Numbered from the stretch's first letter, positions 23,821 through 36,605 are shown. The stretch is 64,000 bases of DNA from Palsa-870 sp039935415 (GCA_039935415.1 JBDTKH010000004.1:62001-126000); one strand, 5' to 3'. Notes: generated by a model from the sequence alone, not told the origin. Program-made: numbers and translations.

Positions 23821-25113
23821 GTGCGGCCACCGACACCAGCGCGCATGTTGGGTGCGCTTCGCTATCGAAACTACCGTCTCTTTCTCACCGGCCAGGTCAT
23901 CTCGACAATCGGCACGTGGATGCAGAGCGTTGCCATGCCGTGGCTCGCGCTGCAGCTCACCCACAGCGGCCTCCTGGTCGGGCTCGTTCTCGCGGCCCAG
24001 TTCCTCCCGGTGCTTCTCGGCAGCCCCCTCGGTGGGCTCGTCGCCGACCGCTATCGCAAGCGCAACGTCCTTCTGGTCACGCAGTCGCTGTTCACCGTTC
24101 CGTCGTTCGTGCTCTTCGCATTGAGCGCTACCGGGCACGCGCAGTACTGGATGGTGATCGTGGCGGCTTTCGCGACAGGCTCCATCAACCTGTTCGACGT
24201 TCCGGCCCGGCAGTCCTTCCTGATCGAGATGGTCGGCCGGCAGGACCTGATGAACGCGATCGCTCTCAACTCTTCGGTGTTCAACGCTTCGGCGGTGATT
24301 GGACCAGCCGTCGCCGGGGTGTTGATCGCGGCCGTTGGCATCCCGATCTGCTTCCTCGCCAACTCGGTCAGCTATGTCGCTGCGATCGTCGCGCTCCTGC
24401 TCATGCGCGACCTGCCGGGCATGGTCGCCAAACGCGATGAGCAGCCGTTCCTGGCGCGCATCGTGGAGGGCGCGTCGTACGCGAGACACGATCCCGTGGT
24501 CGGCATGCTGCTGGTCGCCGTCGCCGTCTTCTCCCTTTTTGCGATGAACCGCCTCACCCTCATCCCCCTGTTCGCCGACCAGGTGCTGCACGTCGGCGCG
24601 CAGGGATTCGGATTCCTGCTGGGCTCGATGGGGATGGGCGCACTGGTCGGCGCGCTCACCCTTGCCTTCTTTCCGTGGCTCGGCACCGACCCGCGACGGC
24701 AACTGTGGATGGCGATGATCTGGGTCGCGGCCTTGCTCGAGTTTTCGATCTCGCGCGTCTTCGTGCTTTCGATGGCCGCGCTCTTCGTCGCCGGCTACTG
24801 CCAGATTTCGTTCGTGGCCGCGGCCAACAGCCGCATCCAGACGATCACACCCGACCACCTTCGCGGCCGCGTGATGGCGCTATGGGCACAGGCATTGATC
24901 GGGGTCAGCCCCATCGGCAGCACTCAGGCCGGCGCGCTCGCGAGCCTGTTCGGCGCGCCGTGGGCGATGGCGATCGGCGCCGTGGTCGCCGGCGCGGTCT
25001 TGCTGGGGATCAACTTCCTGCGTCCCGAGGTGTTTTCGAGACCGAGCCGAGGCCAGACTTCGAGCGCCGCCGCGACCCGGGCGGCGACGAGCCATCGCAG
25101 CGCGCGCACCTGA
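23821..25113 (+). CDS. MFS transporter (MFS_3/EntS-like)
   Basis: 430 aa, 12 predicted membrane segments. N-terminal ALRYRNYRLFLTGQVISTIGTWMQSVAMPWLALQLT and GGLVADRYRKRNVLLVTQ (motif A) are diagnostic of the EntS/MFS_3 group. FDVPARQSFLIEMVGRQDLMNAIALNS and DHLRGRVMALWAQALIGVSPIG also fit. Probably an exporter of a small hydrophobic compound. The last about 28 residues (SRPSRGQTSSAAATRAATSHRSART) do not look like MFS sequence and lie antisense to the remnant at 25078-25224, so the natural stop may have been lost. GTG 23821 and ATG 23845 are alternative starts. Confidence 0.85.
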   Translation: MRPPTPARMLGALRYRNYRLFLTGQVISTIGTWMQSVAMPWLALQLTHSGLLVGLVLAAQFLPVLLGSPLGGLVADRYRKRNVLLVTQSLFTVPSFVLFALSATGHAQYWMVIVAAFATGSINLFDVPARQSFLIEMVGRQDLMNAIALNSSVFNASAVIGPAVAGVLIAAVGIPICFLANSVSYVAAIVALLLMRDLPGMVAKRDEQPFLARIVEGASYARHDPVVGMLLVAVAVFSLFAMNRLTLIPLFADQVLHVGAQGFGFLLGSMGMGALVGALTLAFFPWLGTDPRRQLWMAMIWVAALLEFSISRVFVLSMAALFVAGYCQISFVAAANSRIQTITPDHLRGRVMALWAQALIGVSPIGSTQAGALASLFGAPWAMAIGAVVAGAVLLGINFLRPEVFSRPSRGQTSSAAATRAATSHRSART

Positions 25114-25224
25114 TCGTGCGATTCGGTGTAGGTCAGGGCGCGAGTCGCGAGAAGGCTCCAGTGCTCGGTGGCCAGGACCTGCACCCTTGCAGAAGCGCCG
25201 AGGCGGCGGCATCTCGGTCGACAT
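25078..25224 (-). pseudogene. frameshifted remnant of a small membrane protein downstream of pyrD
   Basis: ATG 25224 has a strong AGGAGG that overlaps the pyrD stop, so a gene was once coupled to the pyr operon here. From the ATG the frame gives about 14 plausible residues and then nonsense; one frame over, ARVQVLATEHWSLLATRAL followed by TYTES continues. That segment resembles the conserved N-terminus of a family of short membrane proteins I recall from Chloroflexota-like genomes. The expected hydrophobic part is missing and the end is overlapped by the antisense MFS gene. Probably decayed. Confidence 0.4.
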
Positions 25225-25234
25225 CGTTGCCTCC

Positions 25235-26149
25235 TCAGTCCCTGGGCAGGTAGCGCGGAAGATCGGCAAGCGACTTGAAGCCTTTGGCCTCGAGGTGCCT
25301 CGCGATTCCGTCGTGGACCTCGGCGATCGCGCGGGGGTTGACGAATGTCGCGGTGCCGACCTGTACGGCGGAGCAGCCCGCGACCAGGAACTCGAGCGCG
25401 TCCTCGGGGCGCGTGATGCCGCCGATGCCGATCACGGGGATGCTTACGGACCTCGCCGCCTGGTGCGCCAGGTGCACCGCGAGCGGCCTGATCGCTGGGC
25501 CGGACAGGCCTCCGGTGCGAAAGCTCAACCGTGGCCGGTAGGCGTTGAGGTCGATCGACATGCCCACGAACGTGTTGATCGCGCACAGCGCGTCGGCTCC
25601 GGCTGCCTCGACCGCGCGAGCGATGACACCGATGTCGCTCACCACCGGCGTCAGCTTCACCCAGACGGGGAGGCCGGTCCGCTTGCGCACCGCCTCGGTC
25701 ACGGCCGCGGCCGCGCGCGGATCGTTGCCGAAGTAGAGGCCTCCCTGCTCGACGTTAGGGCACGAGATGTTGATCTCGAGGCCAGCCACCCCGGGCACTC
25801 CGTCCAGGCGCGCGGCGAGCTCTCCGTACTCGGCCGCCGACTCGCCGTTGATGTTGACGAGCACCGGGAAATCCCATGCGGCCCACTTCGGCGCGTAGTC
25901 ACGCACGAGCGCGTCCACGCCGGGCCCCTGGAGGCCGATCGCGTTGAGCATTCCACTCGGAGTCTCGACGATCCTCGGCGGGGCCGTGCCGTCACGCGGC
26001 CGCAGAAAGATGCCTTTCGAGACCATCGCCCCGAGGGCGCGGCGCTCGAGGAGCGGGACCTCTGTTCCGTAGCCGAATGTACCCGACGCGGCCATGACCG
26101 GTCCGCGCAGCTTCAGGTTGCCGATCGCCACCGACATGTTCGATTTCAC
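25235..26149 (-). CDS. pyrD: dihydroorotate dehydrogenase, class 1B catalytic subunit
   Basis: 304 aa FMN TIM barrel, oxidising dihydroorotate to orotate with electrons passed through PyrK to NAD+. Landmarks: VMAASGTFGYGTE, NAIGLQGPGVDALV, LEINISCPNVEQGG with the NxxCPN block whose Cys is the class 1B catalytic base, GLPVWVKLTP, INTFVGMSIDLNAYRP, GGLSGPAIRPLAVH and IGIGGITRPEDALEFLVAGCSAVQVGTA. GTG 26149 overlaps the pyrK stop (GTGA); ATG 26137 is an alternative. Adjacent pyrK supports the heterotetrameric 1B form. Confidence 0.93.
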   Translation of the reverse strand: MKSNMSVAIGNLKLRGPVMAASGTFGYGTEVPLLERRALGAMVSKGIFLRPRDGTAPPRIVETPSGMLNAIGLQGPGVDALVRDYAPKWAAWDFPVLVNINGESAAEYGELAARLDGVPGVAGLEINISCPNVEQGGLYFGNDPRAAAAVTEAVRKRTGLPVWVKLTPVVSDIGVIARAVEAAGADALCAINTFVGMSIDLNAYRPRLSFRTGGLSGPAIRPLAVHLAHQAARSVSIPVIGIGGITRPEDALEFLVAGCSAVQVGTATFVNPRAIAEVHDGIARHLEAKGFKSLADLPRYLPRD

Positions 26150-26890
26150 GCGGTCACCGCGTACGGGAGGTGGGACGGCAGCGCCGCCCACTCGATGTCG
26201 GACGCGCGGTAGACTGGCCCCTCTTTGCACGCGCGGTCATAGCCGCCGCGCTTGAGCGGCACCGCGCACCCGAGGCACACGCCCGTGCCGCATCCCATGT
26301 AAGTCTCGACCGCAACCTGGGCGTCGGGCCACCGATCGGCGACCGCGGCCAGCATCCGGTTGGGTCCGCAGGCCAGGACCAGGTCGGCGTCCGGCGCGGC
26401 CGCGACAGCTGTTCCGGCGAAGCCGGTCGAGCCGTCATCGGTCGCCCACAACACCTCGTCGCCATCCGACTCCGAGCACAGGTCGTCGCTGGTGCGAGCG
26501 CCGTGGACCCATGTCACGCGCATGCCGAGGGTTGTGGCCTCGCGAGCCGCCAGCGGCATGGGCGCGACGCCCAACCCTCCGCTCACCAGGACGATGCTGC
26601 GCGGACCCGCGCCGAGGTCGAAACCGCGGCCCAGCGGGCCAAGGCAGCTCACGCGGTCGCCACGACCCATTGCAAGCAGCTGCGCGGTGCCGGCCCCCAC
26701 CGATTTCAACACGATTTCGACCTTGTCCCCGTCAGCGTGGTAGACGGAGAATGGGCGCCTGAGTAGCGGTCCTGGCGACCAGCCCAGGTTCACGAATTGG
26801 CCCGCTCGCACCGAGCTCGCGATCTTCGGAGCGTGAATCGAGACGACGAACATGTCGCGCGCGACTTTTCGCTTGCCGGTTATCTTCGCG

Positions 26891-26904
<14 letters not shown>
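26146..26904 (-). CDS. pyrK: dihydroorotate dehydrogenase electron transfer subunit PyrK
   Basis: 252 aa FAD/[2Fe-2S] flavoprotein of the ferredoxin-NADP reductase fold. FAD site RPFSVYHADGDKVEIVLKSVGAGT, NAD site VLVSGGLGVAPMPLAA, and the iron-sulfur cysteines in ETYMGCGTGVCLGCAVPLKRGGYDRACKEGPVY (C-x4-C-x2-C...C spacing as in PyrK). It passes electrons from PyrD to NAD+. GTG 26904; it overlaps the end of carAB by 14 nt and pyrD by 4 nt, so the three are cotranslated. Confidence 0.93.
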
Positions 26905-31205
<4,301 letters not shown>

Positions 31206-31216
<11 letters not shown>

Positions 31217-31751
31217 CGATCACCGCCTGGTCGATGCCATCCTCTTCCGCGACGAGGACCTCGACCCTTTCCGAGTCGGAGGTTGGGACATTCTTGCCGA
31301 CGTAGTCCGGCCGGATGGGCAGCTCGCGGTGGCCTCGGTCGACCAGGACGGCGAGCTGGATGGCACGAGGCCGCCCGAAGTCCATCAGGGCGTCCATTGC
31401 GGCGCGCGCCGTCCGGCCGTGGTGGATCACGTCGTCGACGAGCACGACCACCTTGCCATCGACGCTTGGCACGTGCGAGGTCGCAACGTGGGCCGGCTGC
31501 CGAAGGTGGCGGTCATCGCGGTGCTGGCTGATGTCGAGCGACCCGACCACGACGGGTATCCCTTCGAGCTCGGCCAGCCTCTCCGCAAGCCGATTGGCGA
31601 GGTGATCGCCTTTGGCGAGGATGCCGACAAGGACCACGTCGTCCGTGCCCCGGTTCCGCTCCACTATCTCGTGCGCGATGCGCGAGAGTGAACGGCGGAT
31701 CTGATCCGCGTCCATCACGGTCGCTTTGAGTCGACCTTGAGTGACGCTCAT
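31206..31751 (-). CDS. pyrR: PyrR: pyrimidine operon RNA-binding regulator / uracil phosphoribosyltransferase
   Basis: 181 aa. Type I PRTase fold with SRIAHEIVERNRG, VLVGILAKGDHLANRLAERL, GSLDISQHRDD and the PRPP loop VVVLVDDVIHHGRTARAAMDAL, followed by FGRPRAIQLAVLVDRGHRELPIRPDYVGKNVPTS, all typical of PyrR. The PRPP motif carries His-His where B. subtilis PyrR has Tyr-Thr. In Gram-positive bacteria PyrR binds a hairpin in pyr mRNA when UMP is abundant. A hairpin with the expected hexaloop lies upstream of pyrB. It overlaps pyrB by 4 nt (ATGA). Confidence 0.92.
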
Positions 31752-32674
31752 GACAAGAGCTTGTCGAGCAGGGCCATGCGGACCTGGAGCCCGTTGCGCG
31801 CCTGGCGGAAGTAGGCGGCGCGAGGATCGGCGTCCACCTCGGGATCGATCTCGTCGACGCGAGGCAGCGGGTGCATGACGATCGCGTACTTGCGCATCAG
31901 CGCAAGCGAGCTGTTGTCGATACGGAAGATGCCCTTGACCGAGTTGTAGAGGACCGGGTCAGAGAACCGCTCCTTCTGGATTCGGGTCTGGTAGATCACG
32001 TCCACCTCTGGCAGGACCGATTCGAGGTCCTCCGTTTCGACCCAGGGGACGTGGTGCTCGTCGAGGTGCGCCTTGAGGTCGTCGCGCATGGCGACCATCG
32101 GCGGCGCGACAAACCAGATCTTGATGTCCTTGAACTTGCTCAGCAGGTAGGTGAGCGAGCGAACCGTGCGGCCGTTCGCCAGGTCACCGACCATCGCCAC
32201 CCTGATCCCGTCGATGCGGTTGAGCTCGTCCTTGATCGTGTAGAGGTCCAGCAGCGCCTGCGTCGGGTGCTGGCCCGGACCGTCGCCGGCGTTGATGATT
32301 GGCACGGAGCTCACCGCCGCCGCCCGCTTCGCCGCGCCCTCCTCGTTGTGGCGCAGGACGATCACGTCGGCGTAACCGCTCACGATCCGGATGGTGTCCT
32401 CGAGGGTTTCGCCCTTTGCGGTGGACGAGAACTCGCGAGCATTGTCGGTGCCCATCGTCTGGCCGCCGAGCCGCAGCATCGCCGCCTCAAACGAGAGGCG
32501 CGTGCGGGTGGATGGTTCGTAGAACAGGGCGGCCATCACGCGGCCGTTCAGGCGACCCATGAAATGGATGGGCTCGCGCTTGATCTCCTCGGTCCGGGCG
32601 AATAGCTCTTCCAGGAGCGACCGGGAGAACTGCTGGCTTTCGATCACGTGCCGCAGCCTGCTGCCGACGGCCAT
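31748..32674 (-). CDS. pyrB: aspartate carbamoyltransferase catalytic subunit
   Basis: 308 aa from ATG 32674, with a near-perfect AAGGAGGT 7 nt upstream. A carbamoyl-phosphate site FYEPSTRTRLSFEAAMLRLGG and the mobile-loop segment STAKGETLEDTIRIVSGYADVIVLRH are followed by DGPGQHPTQALLDLYTI and the aspartate-binding MHPLPRVDEIDPEVD. It makes carbamoyl-aspartate, the committed pyrimidine step. No regulatory pyrI and no dihydroorotase gene are adjacent. First gene of the pyr operon on the minus strand. Confidence 0.95.
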   Translation of the reverse strand: MAVGSRLRHVIESQQFSRSLLEELFARTEEIKREPIHFMGRLNGRVMAALFYEPSTRTRLSFEAAMLRLGGQTMGTDNAREFSSTAKGETLEDTIRIVSGYADVIVLRHNEEGAAKRAAAVSSVPIINAGDGPGQHPTQALLDLYTIKDELNRIDGIRVAMVGDLANGRTVRSLTYLLSKFKDIKIWFVAPPMVAMRDDLKAHLDEHHVPWVETEDLESVLPEVDVIYQTRIQKERFSDPVLYNSVKGIFRIDNSSLALMRKYAIVMHPLPRVDEIDPEVDADPRAAYFRQARNGLQVRMALLDKLLS

Positions 32675-32689
32675 CAAAACACCTCCTTC

Positions 32690-32707
32690 CCGGTATCTCT
32701 GTACCGG
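32690..32707 (-). promoter_or_regulatory. candidate PyrR-binding hairpin beside the pyrB Shine-Dalgarno
   Basis: On the minus strand CCGGUA-CAGAGA-UACCGG forms a 6-bp stem with a 6-nt loop. The loop fits the CNGNGA hexaloop of B. subtilis PyrR-binding RNAs; the closing base pairs differ from that consensus. The hairpin abuts the GGAAGGAGGT ribosome binding site (32681-32690), so PyrR bound here could block ribosome access. This is the arrangement described for mycobacterial translational repression by PyrR. Confidence 0.65.
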
Positions 32708-32752
32708 ACTTAAAGGACCCGAAGCTCGCGACAGTTTACCTTAGTCAGTGCG

Positions 32753-33097
32753 ATGAACAAGAGGCCGGGGCACGTCACGGTCACGACCGAGACCGGCTAC
32801 TGCTCCGTCTGCGGCCGCACGCGCAACCTGCGGCGCGAGGAGCATCAGCTAGGGACGCTGGTCCGCACGATCGTCACGTGTGAGACCTGCCATCGCACGC
32901 TCTCCAGCACGATGGGTGTCGCCAGCGCCGAAACGCCTGCGGCCGACGAACCGGTAGCCGCAGAGCCGGACGCCGTGCCGCCGGCCAAAGCCGTGCCCGC
33001 ACCGCGCACCGCGGCCAAAAGCGCCGCGACTGCGAAGGCCAAACCGAAGACCCCCTCCGCGAAAGCAACCAGGGCTCGACCAACCAAGAGCAAGTGA
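32753..33097 (+). CDS. zinc-ribbon protein with Lys/Ala/Pro-rich tail
   Basis: 114 aa. Residues 15-50 hold a two-knuckle zinc ribbon: YCSVCGRTRN and VTCETCHRTL (CxxC...CxxC). From about residue 60 the chain is low complexity, first acidic (ADEPVAAEPD), then strongly basic with AKxK/AAK repeats like eukaryotic H1 or mycobacterial histone-like tails, ending KATRARPTKSK. It could bind nucleic acid or ribosomes; function unknown. Its stop overlaps the ABC ATPase start (GTGA). Divergent from pyrB across an intergenic region of 78 nt. Confidence 0.6.
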   Translation: MNKRPGHVTVTTETGYCSVCGRTRNLRREEHQLGTLVRTIVTCETCHRTLSSTMGVASAETPAADEPVAAEPDAVPPAKAVPAPRTAAKSAATAKAKPKTPSAKATRARPTKSK

Positions 33098-33813
33098 GCC
33101 GGGCGGCGGTCGTGGTCGATCGCGTCGAGAAGACGCTCGGCACCAACAGGGTGCTGCGCGGCATCTCGCTGCAGGCGAACTCGGGCGAGATCTTCGGGCT
33201 CCTCGGGCCGAACGGCGCGGGCAAAACGACGACGCTGAGGATCGTGTGCACGCTGCTGACGCCCGACGCCGGCTCGGTGCAGGTGCTTGGTTTCGATACC
33301 GGGTCGCAGCCGGAGGAGGTGCGCCGAAGAGTCGGCGTGGTGACCGCCGACATCGGCGTGTATCCACGGCTCTCGGCGCGCGAAAACATTGCCTACTTCG
33401 GCGAGTTGAGCGGTCTTCTCGATGGAGAGCTCGACCGCAGGCTCGACACGGTCATCGAGCGCCTCGACATGGGCCCGTTCGCGAAGCAGCGCGCCGAAAG
33501 CCTTTCCTCGGGCCAGAGACAAAAGGTCGCAATCGCGCGCGCAATAGTCCACGACCCCGAGGTCCTGATGTTCGACGAGCCGACCTCCAATCTCGACGTG
33601 CTCGCCTCAAGAGAGATCAGGCAGTTCATGGTCGAATCACGCGACCGCGGCAAGTGCGTGATCTTCTCCACGCACGTGCTGCACGACGCCGAGCGGCTGT
33701 GCGACCGGGTCACCATCCTGCACGAGGGGAGCGTGGTCGCCACCGGCTCGACAGCGGAGGTGCGAGGCGCTCACCGCGACCTCGAAGACGCGTTCCTCGA
33801 GCTCGTTCAGTGA
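33094..33813 (+). CDS. ABC transporter ATP-binding protein (NatA-like)
   Basis: 239 aa from GTG 33094. Walker A GPNGAGKTTTLR (about residues 37-48), signature LSSGQRQKVAIARAIVHDP, Walker B VLMFDEPTSNLD, and switch His in IFSTHVLHDAERLCDRV. The ATPase belongs to the CcmA/NatA group that pairs with ABC-2 permeases. The following permease overlaps by 4 nt (GTGA), so the pair forms one exporter. The zinc-ribbon gene overlaps upstream, making a three-gene translationally coupled unit. Confidence 0.9.
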   Translation: MSRAAVVVDRVEKTLGTNRVLRGISLQANSGEIFGLLGPNGAGKTTTLRIVCTLLTPDAGSVQVLGFDTGSQPEEVRRRVGVVTADIGVYPRLSARENIAYFGELSGLLDGELDRRLDTVIERLDMGPFAKQRAESLSSGQRQKVAIARAIVHDPEVLMFDEPTSNLDVLASREIRQFMVESRDRGKCVIFSTHVLHDAERLCDRVTILHEGSVVATGSTAEVRGAHRDLEDAFLELVQ

Positions 33814-34943
33814 ACTCCGTCGCGATCGTCTTCAAGAAGGAGCTGCGCGAGATCCTGCGCGACCGGCGCACGCTCATCGCGATCGGGCTCGCGGCCCTGG
33901 CGACGCCCCTGGTGTTGATCGTGATCTCGCAGGTGTCGACGAAGAGCGCCACCCAGACTTACACGATCGGCTACAGCGGCGACATCCCGACCGGGCTCGA
34001 CATCCTCATGACCGGGACCAGCCTGAAGCTCAAACAAGTCGCCGACCCCGCGGCAGCCGCCAAGCAGCAGGTCGACCTGGGGTTGGTGTTTCAACCGGCT
34101 CAGATCGACGAGTACTACGACCCGACTCGCCAGAGCGCGCAGATCGCCGACACGCGCGTGCAGACGGTGCTCGGCCAGTACAACGCGGCCAAGGCCGCGG
34201 CGGCGCTGAAGGACAAGGGCATCGACCCCGGCGTGCTCAACCCGCTGTCGGTCACGGTCCATCCCCTGAGCTCGCCCGTGGCCGCGGCCGGCAACGCGTT
34301 CCTCAGCTTCTTCCTGCCGTACATCCTGATCACGATGGTCTTGACGGGCGGGCTGTCCGCCGCGCTGGACAGCTCAGCGGGCGAGCGCGAGAGAAAGACC
34401 CTCGAGAGTCTGCTGCTGACCCCGACGCCGAGGAGTCACATCCTGTTCGGCAAGATCCTCGCGATCAGCACGATCAGCCTGATCGCGGCGCTCGCGGCTA
34501 TCGGGTCGATGCTGCTCGCCCTTGCGTACATCCCGCTGGCCGCCGGCGGGGTGTCCATGCACGTGGGTCTGAGCCCTATCGCAGCGGTTGTCATGGTGTG
34601 GCTGGCCGTGCTTCTCGCGGTGTCGTTCAGCTCCGTCACGCTCGCGTTGGGGACGCTCGCCAAGAACTTCAGGCAGGGCCAGGCTTATGCAACGCCGCTG
34701 TACTTCATCACGATCTTCCCCGCCTCGATCATCCTGTTCATCCCCGACTTCAACCCCAACCTCGCCTACTACCTGATCCCGATCCTCAACGCCGTGCTCG
34801 TCCTGCGCGATGCGATAGTTCACAACTCTGTTGCGTGGGGCGCCCTCGCCGTAACCACGGTGAGCCTGGTCGCCACGGGGACGATCTGCTGGTTTGCCGC
34901 GCTTCGCCTTTTCACCCGCGAAACGCTTTTGATCAAGTCGTAA
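33810..34943 (+). CDS. ABC-2 type permease (NatB-like)
   Basis: 377 aa from GTG 33810. One N-terminal membrane segment (LIAIGLAALATPLVLIVISQ) is followed by a large extracytoplasmic domain (residues about 45-165), then five or six membrane helices from about 170. The cytosolic loop has SAGERERKTLESLLLTPTPRSHILFGKILA, the signature of NatB/ABC2_membrane_3 permeases. Probably exports ions, lipids or a toxic compound with the coupled ATPase. The long open frame upstream of the GTG is an artefact within the ATPase gene. Confidence 0.85.
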   Translation: MNSVAIVFKKELREILRDRRTLIAIGLAALATPLVLIVISQVSTKSATQTYTIGYSGDIPTGLDILMTGTSLKLKQVADPAAAAKQQVDLGLVFQPAQIDEYYDPTRQSAQIADTRVQTVLGQYNAAKAAAALKDKGIDPGVLNPLSVTVHPLSSPVAAAGNAFLSFFLPYILITMVLTGGLSAALDSSAGERERKTLESLLLTPTPRSHILFGKILAISTISLIAALAAIGSMLLALAYIPLAAGGVSMHVGLSPIAAVVMVWLAVLLAVSFSSVTLALGTLAKNFRQGQAYATPLYFITIFPASIILFIPDFNPNLAYYLIPILNAVLVLRDAIVHNSVAWGALAVTTVSLVATGTICWFAALRLFTRETLLIKS

Positions 34944-34992
34944 AAGCCGATAGGAATACGTGCAAACTTGACGCCGTACAGGATCTCGCGGC

Positions 34993-35283
34993 ATGACCCA
35001 AGAGCGCGACCTTCGAAGCCTGAACCGTCGGAGCATGTACTCGATCTTTGCTCCGCTCGACGCTGACGAGCGCCTTCCGCGCGAGCTCCTGATGGAGGCG
35101 AGGCGAGCCAAACAGCTCGGGCGCCGGGAGCTGGCCGGCGCGCTGTGGCTGCCTTTGCTGGCGGTGATCCTGACCGTGGCCGCATGGGGCAAGATGGCGC
35201 CGCTGCCGGCCGCGGGCATGATCGCGGCGGGGTTTGGCGGCCTGTGTGCCTTTGTGCTGCTGGGCAAACGCGCCCCGAAATAG
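34993..35283 (+). CDS. small two-TM membrane protein, unknown
   Basis: 96 aa. The N-terminal 45 residues are charged and helical (ERDLRSLNRRSMYSIFAPLDADERLPRELLMEARRAKQLGRRE). Two hydrophobic segments follow (WLPLLAVILTVAAWG and AAGMIAAGFGGLCAFVLLG). No family recognised. It stands alone between the NatB-like permease and the thiolase. Confidence 0.5.
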   Translation: MTQERDLRSLNRRSMYSIFAPLDADERLPRELLMEARRAKQLGRRELAGALWLPLLAVILTVAAWGKMAPLPAAGMIAAGFGGLCAFVLLGKRAPK

Positions 35284-35300
35284 CGATTCCGTAGGCGGCC

Positions 35301-35306
35301 CATAAT
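35301..35306 (+). promoter_or_regulatory. -10 box CATAAT, leaderless start
   Basis: CATAAT (5 of 6 matches to TATAAT) is 6 nt before the thiolase ATG 35313, with no Shine-Dalgarno. Confidence 0.4.
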
Positions 35307-35312
35307 CGATCC

Positions 35313-36476
35313 ATGACACAAGCAGTGATCGTCGCTTTGGGCCGCTCGCCGATCGGTAGGGCACGCAAGGGTTCGCTGGTAGACGTCCGGCCGGACGACC
35401 TTGCCTCATACGTCGTGAACAAGGTGCTGGAGAAGGTGCCCGAGCTCGAGCACGGCGAAATCGAGGACCTTATCTGCGGGTGCGGGCTGCCCGGCGGCGA
35501 ACAGGGCCATAACATCGGCCGGGTCATCTCGATCCTCTCGCGGATCGACGTTCCTGGCGTGACCGTCAACCGCTACTGCTCCTCTTCGCTCATGACCACG
35601 CGCATCGCAAAGCACGCGATCGAGGCCGGCGAGGGCCACGTCTTTCTGTCGGTCGGCGTCGAGTGCGTGTCGCGTTACGGGAGCGGCTACCCGGACGCAC
35701 CCGACACCTATAACCCAAAGCTCGTCCCGGGCAACCCCGACGAATACCCGGACATCTACATCTCCATGGGCCAGACGGCTGAGAACGTGGCGAGGCGCGA
35801 GAAGATCAGCCGGGAAGAGCAGGACCGCTACGCGGTGAAGAGCCAGAACGCAGCGGTCAAGGCGCGCGACAACGGCTTCTTCGACCGCGAGATCATCCCG
35901 GTCCCCCTGCCGAACGGCCAGATGTTCACCAAGGACGACGGGCCGCGGCCCGGCACCACCATGGAAGTACTCGCGGCGCTGAAGCCCGCCTTCCGCGATG
36001 ACGGCACCGTGACCGCCGGCAACTCATGCCCGCTGAACGACGGAGCGGCAGCAGTGGTCGTGATGTCTGACCGTAGAGCCAAAGAGCTCGGCCTGAAACC
36101 GATCGCGCGCATCGTCTCGACAGGCCTGTCGGCGCTGGAGCCGGAGTTAATGGGCCTGGGTCCCATCGACGCATCGAATCAGGCGCTCAAGCGCGCCAAG
36201 ATGACGATCGACGACATCGACATCGTCGAGATCAACGAGGCGTTCGCCGCCCAGGTGATCCCTTCGGCGCAGGGGATCGGCGTCGACCCCTTCAGCGACA
36301 AGCTCAACCCACACGGCGGGGCGATCGCGCTCGGCCACCCGTTCGGAATGACGGGCGCGCGCATCCTCTGCACGCTGCTCAACGGCCTGCGGGCCAAAGA
36401 CAAAACGTTCGGGCTGGAAACCATGTGCGTGGGCGGCGGGCAAGGCATGGCGATGATCGTCGAGCGGCTGAACTAG
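35313..36476 (+). CDS. thiolase (acetyl-CoA acetyltransferase family)
   Basis: 387 aa. The nucleophile region is VTVNRYCSSSLMTTRIAKHAIEAGEG (first catalytic Cys), the second half has VEINEAFAAQVIP, the His motif is NPHGGAIALGHPFGMTGAR and the second Cys is in ETMCVGGGQGMAMIVE. Its RYCSSSL core places it with FadA/degradative-type thiolases. It would cleave 3-ketoacyl-CoA for beta-oxidation or condense acetyl-CoA. The nearby acyl-CoA dehydrogenases are 28 kb away, so it is a stand-alone gene. Confidence 0.93.
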   Translation: MTQAVIVALGRSPIGRARKGSLVDVRPDDLASYVVNKVLEKVPELEHGEIEDLICGCGLPGGEQGHNIGRVISILSRIDVPGVTVNRYCSSSLMTTRIAKHAIEAGEGHVFLSVGVECVSRYGSGYPDAPDTYNPKLVPGNPDEYPDIYISMGQTAENVARREKISREEQDRYAVKSQNAAVKARDNGFFDREIIPVPLPNGQMFTKDDGPRPGTTMEVLAALKPAFRDDGTVTAGNSCPLNDGAAAVVVMSDRRAKELGLKPIARIVSTGLSALEPELMGLGPIDASNQALKRAKMTIDDIDIVEINEAFAAQVIPSAQGIGVDPFSDKLNPHGGAIALGHPFGMTGARILCTLLNGLRAKDKTFGLETMCVGGGQGMAMIVERLN

Positions 36477-36491
36477 ACCGCGCGTCCACCG

Positions 36492-36605
36492 ATGAGCGGC
36501 GGGGGTTTGTCTGCGCATCGGCTCGTTCGGATGGACGACGTGATGGCCGGCTACGTCGAGCGCGGCGAGATGCCCGGGCTCGTGACGGTGGTCAGCCGGC
36601 GCGGA
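36492..36605 (+). pseudogene. N-terminal fragment of a beta-lactamase-related serine hydrolase
   Basis: The fragment reads RLVRMDDVMAGYVERGEMPG followed by LVTVVSRRGRN. It matches the N-terminal strand region of class C beta-lactamase/CubicO-type serine hydrolases (V-x-RGE-x-PGLVT-x-V-x-RRG). After about 37 residues it turns into unrelated basic, low-complexity sequence, and the SxxK, YxN and HxG motifs are absent. The rest of the gene has been deleted. It lies 15 nt after the thiolase stop. Confidence 0.5.

Noticed and set aside
23803..24858. Long minus-strand open frame continuing upstream of the SRPBCC gene
   Set aside because: It is antisense to a clear MFS transporter and has Arg/His-rich composition typical of shadow frames in high-GC DNA. 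Homology starts only at 23802.
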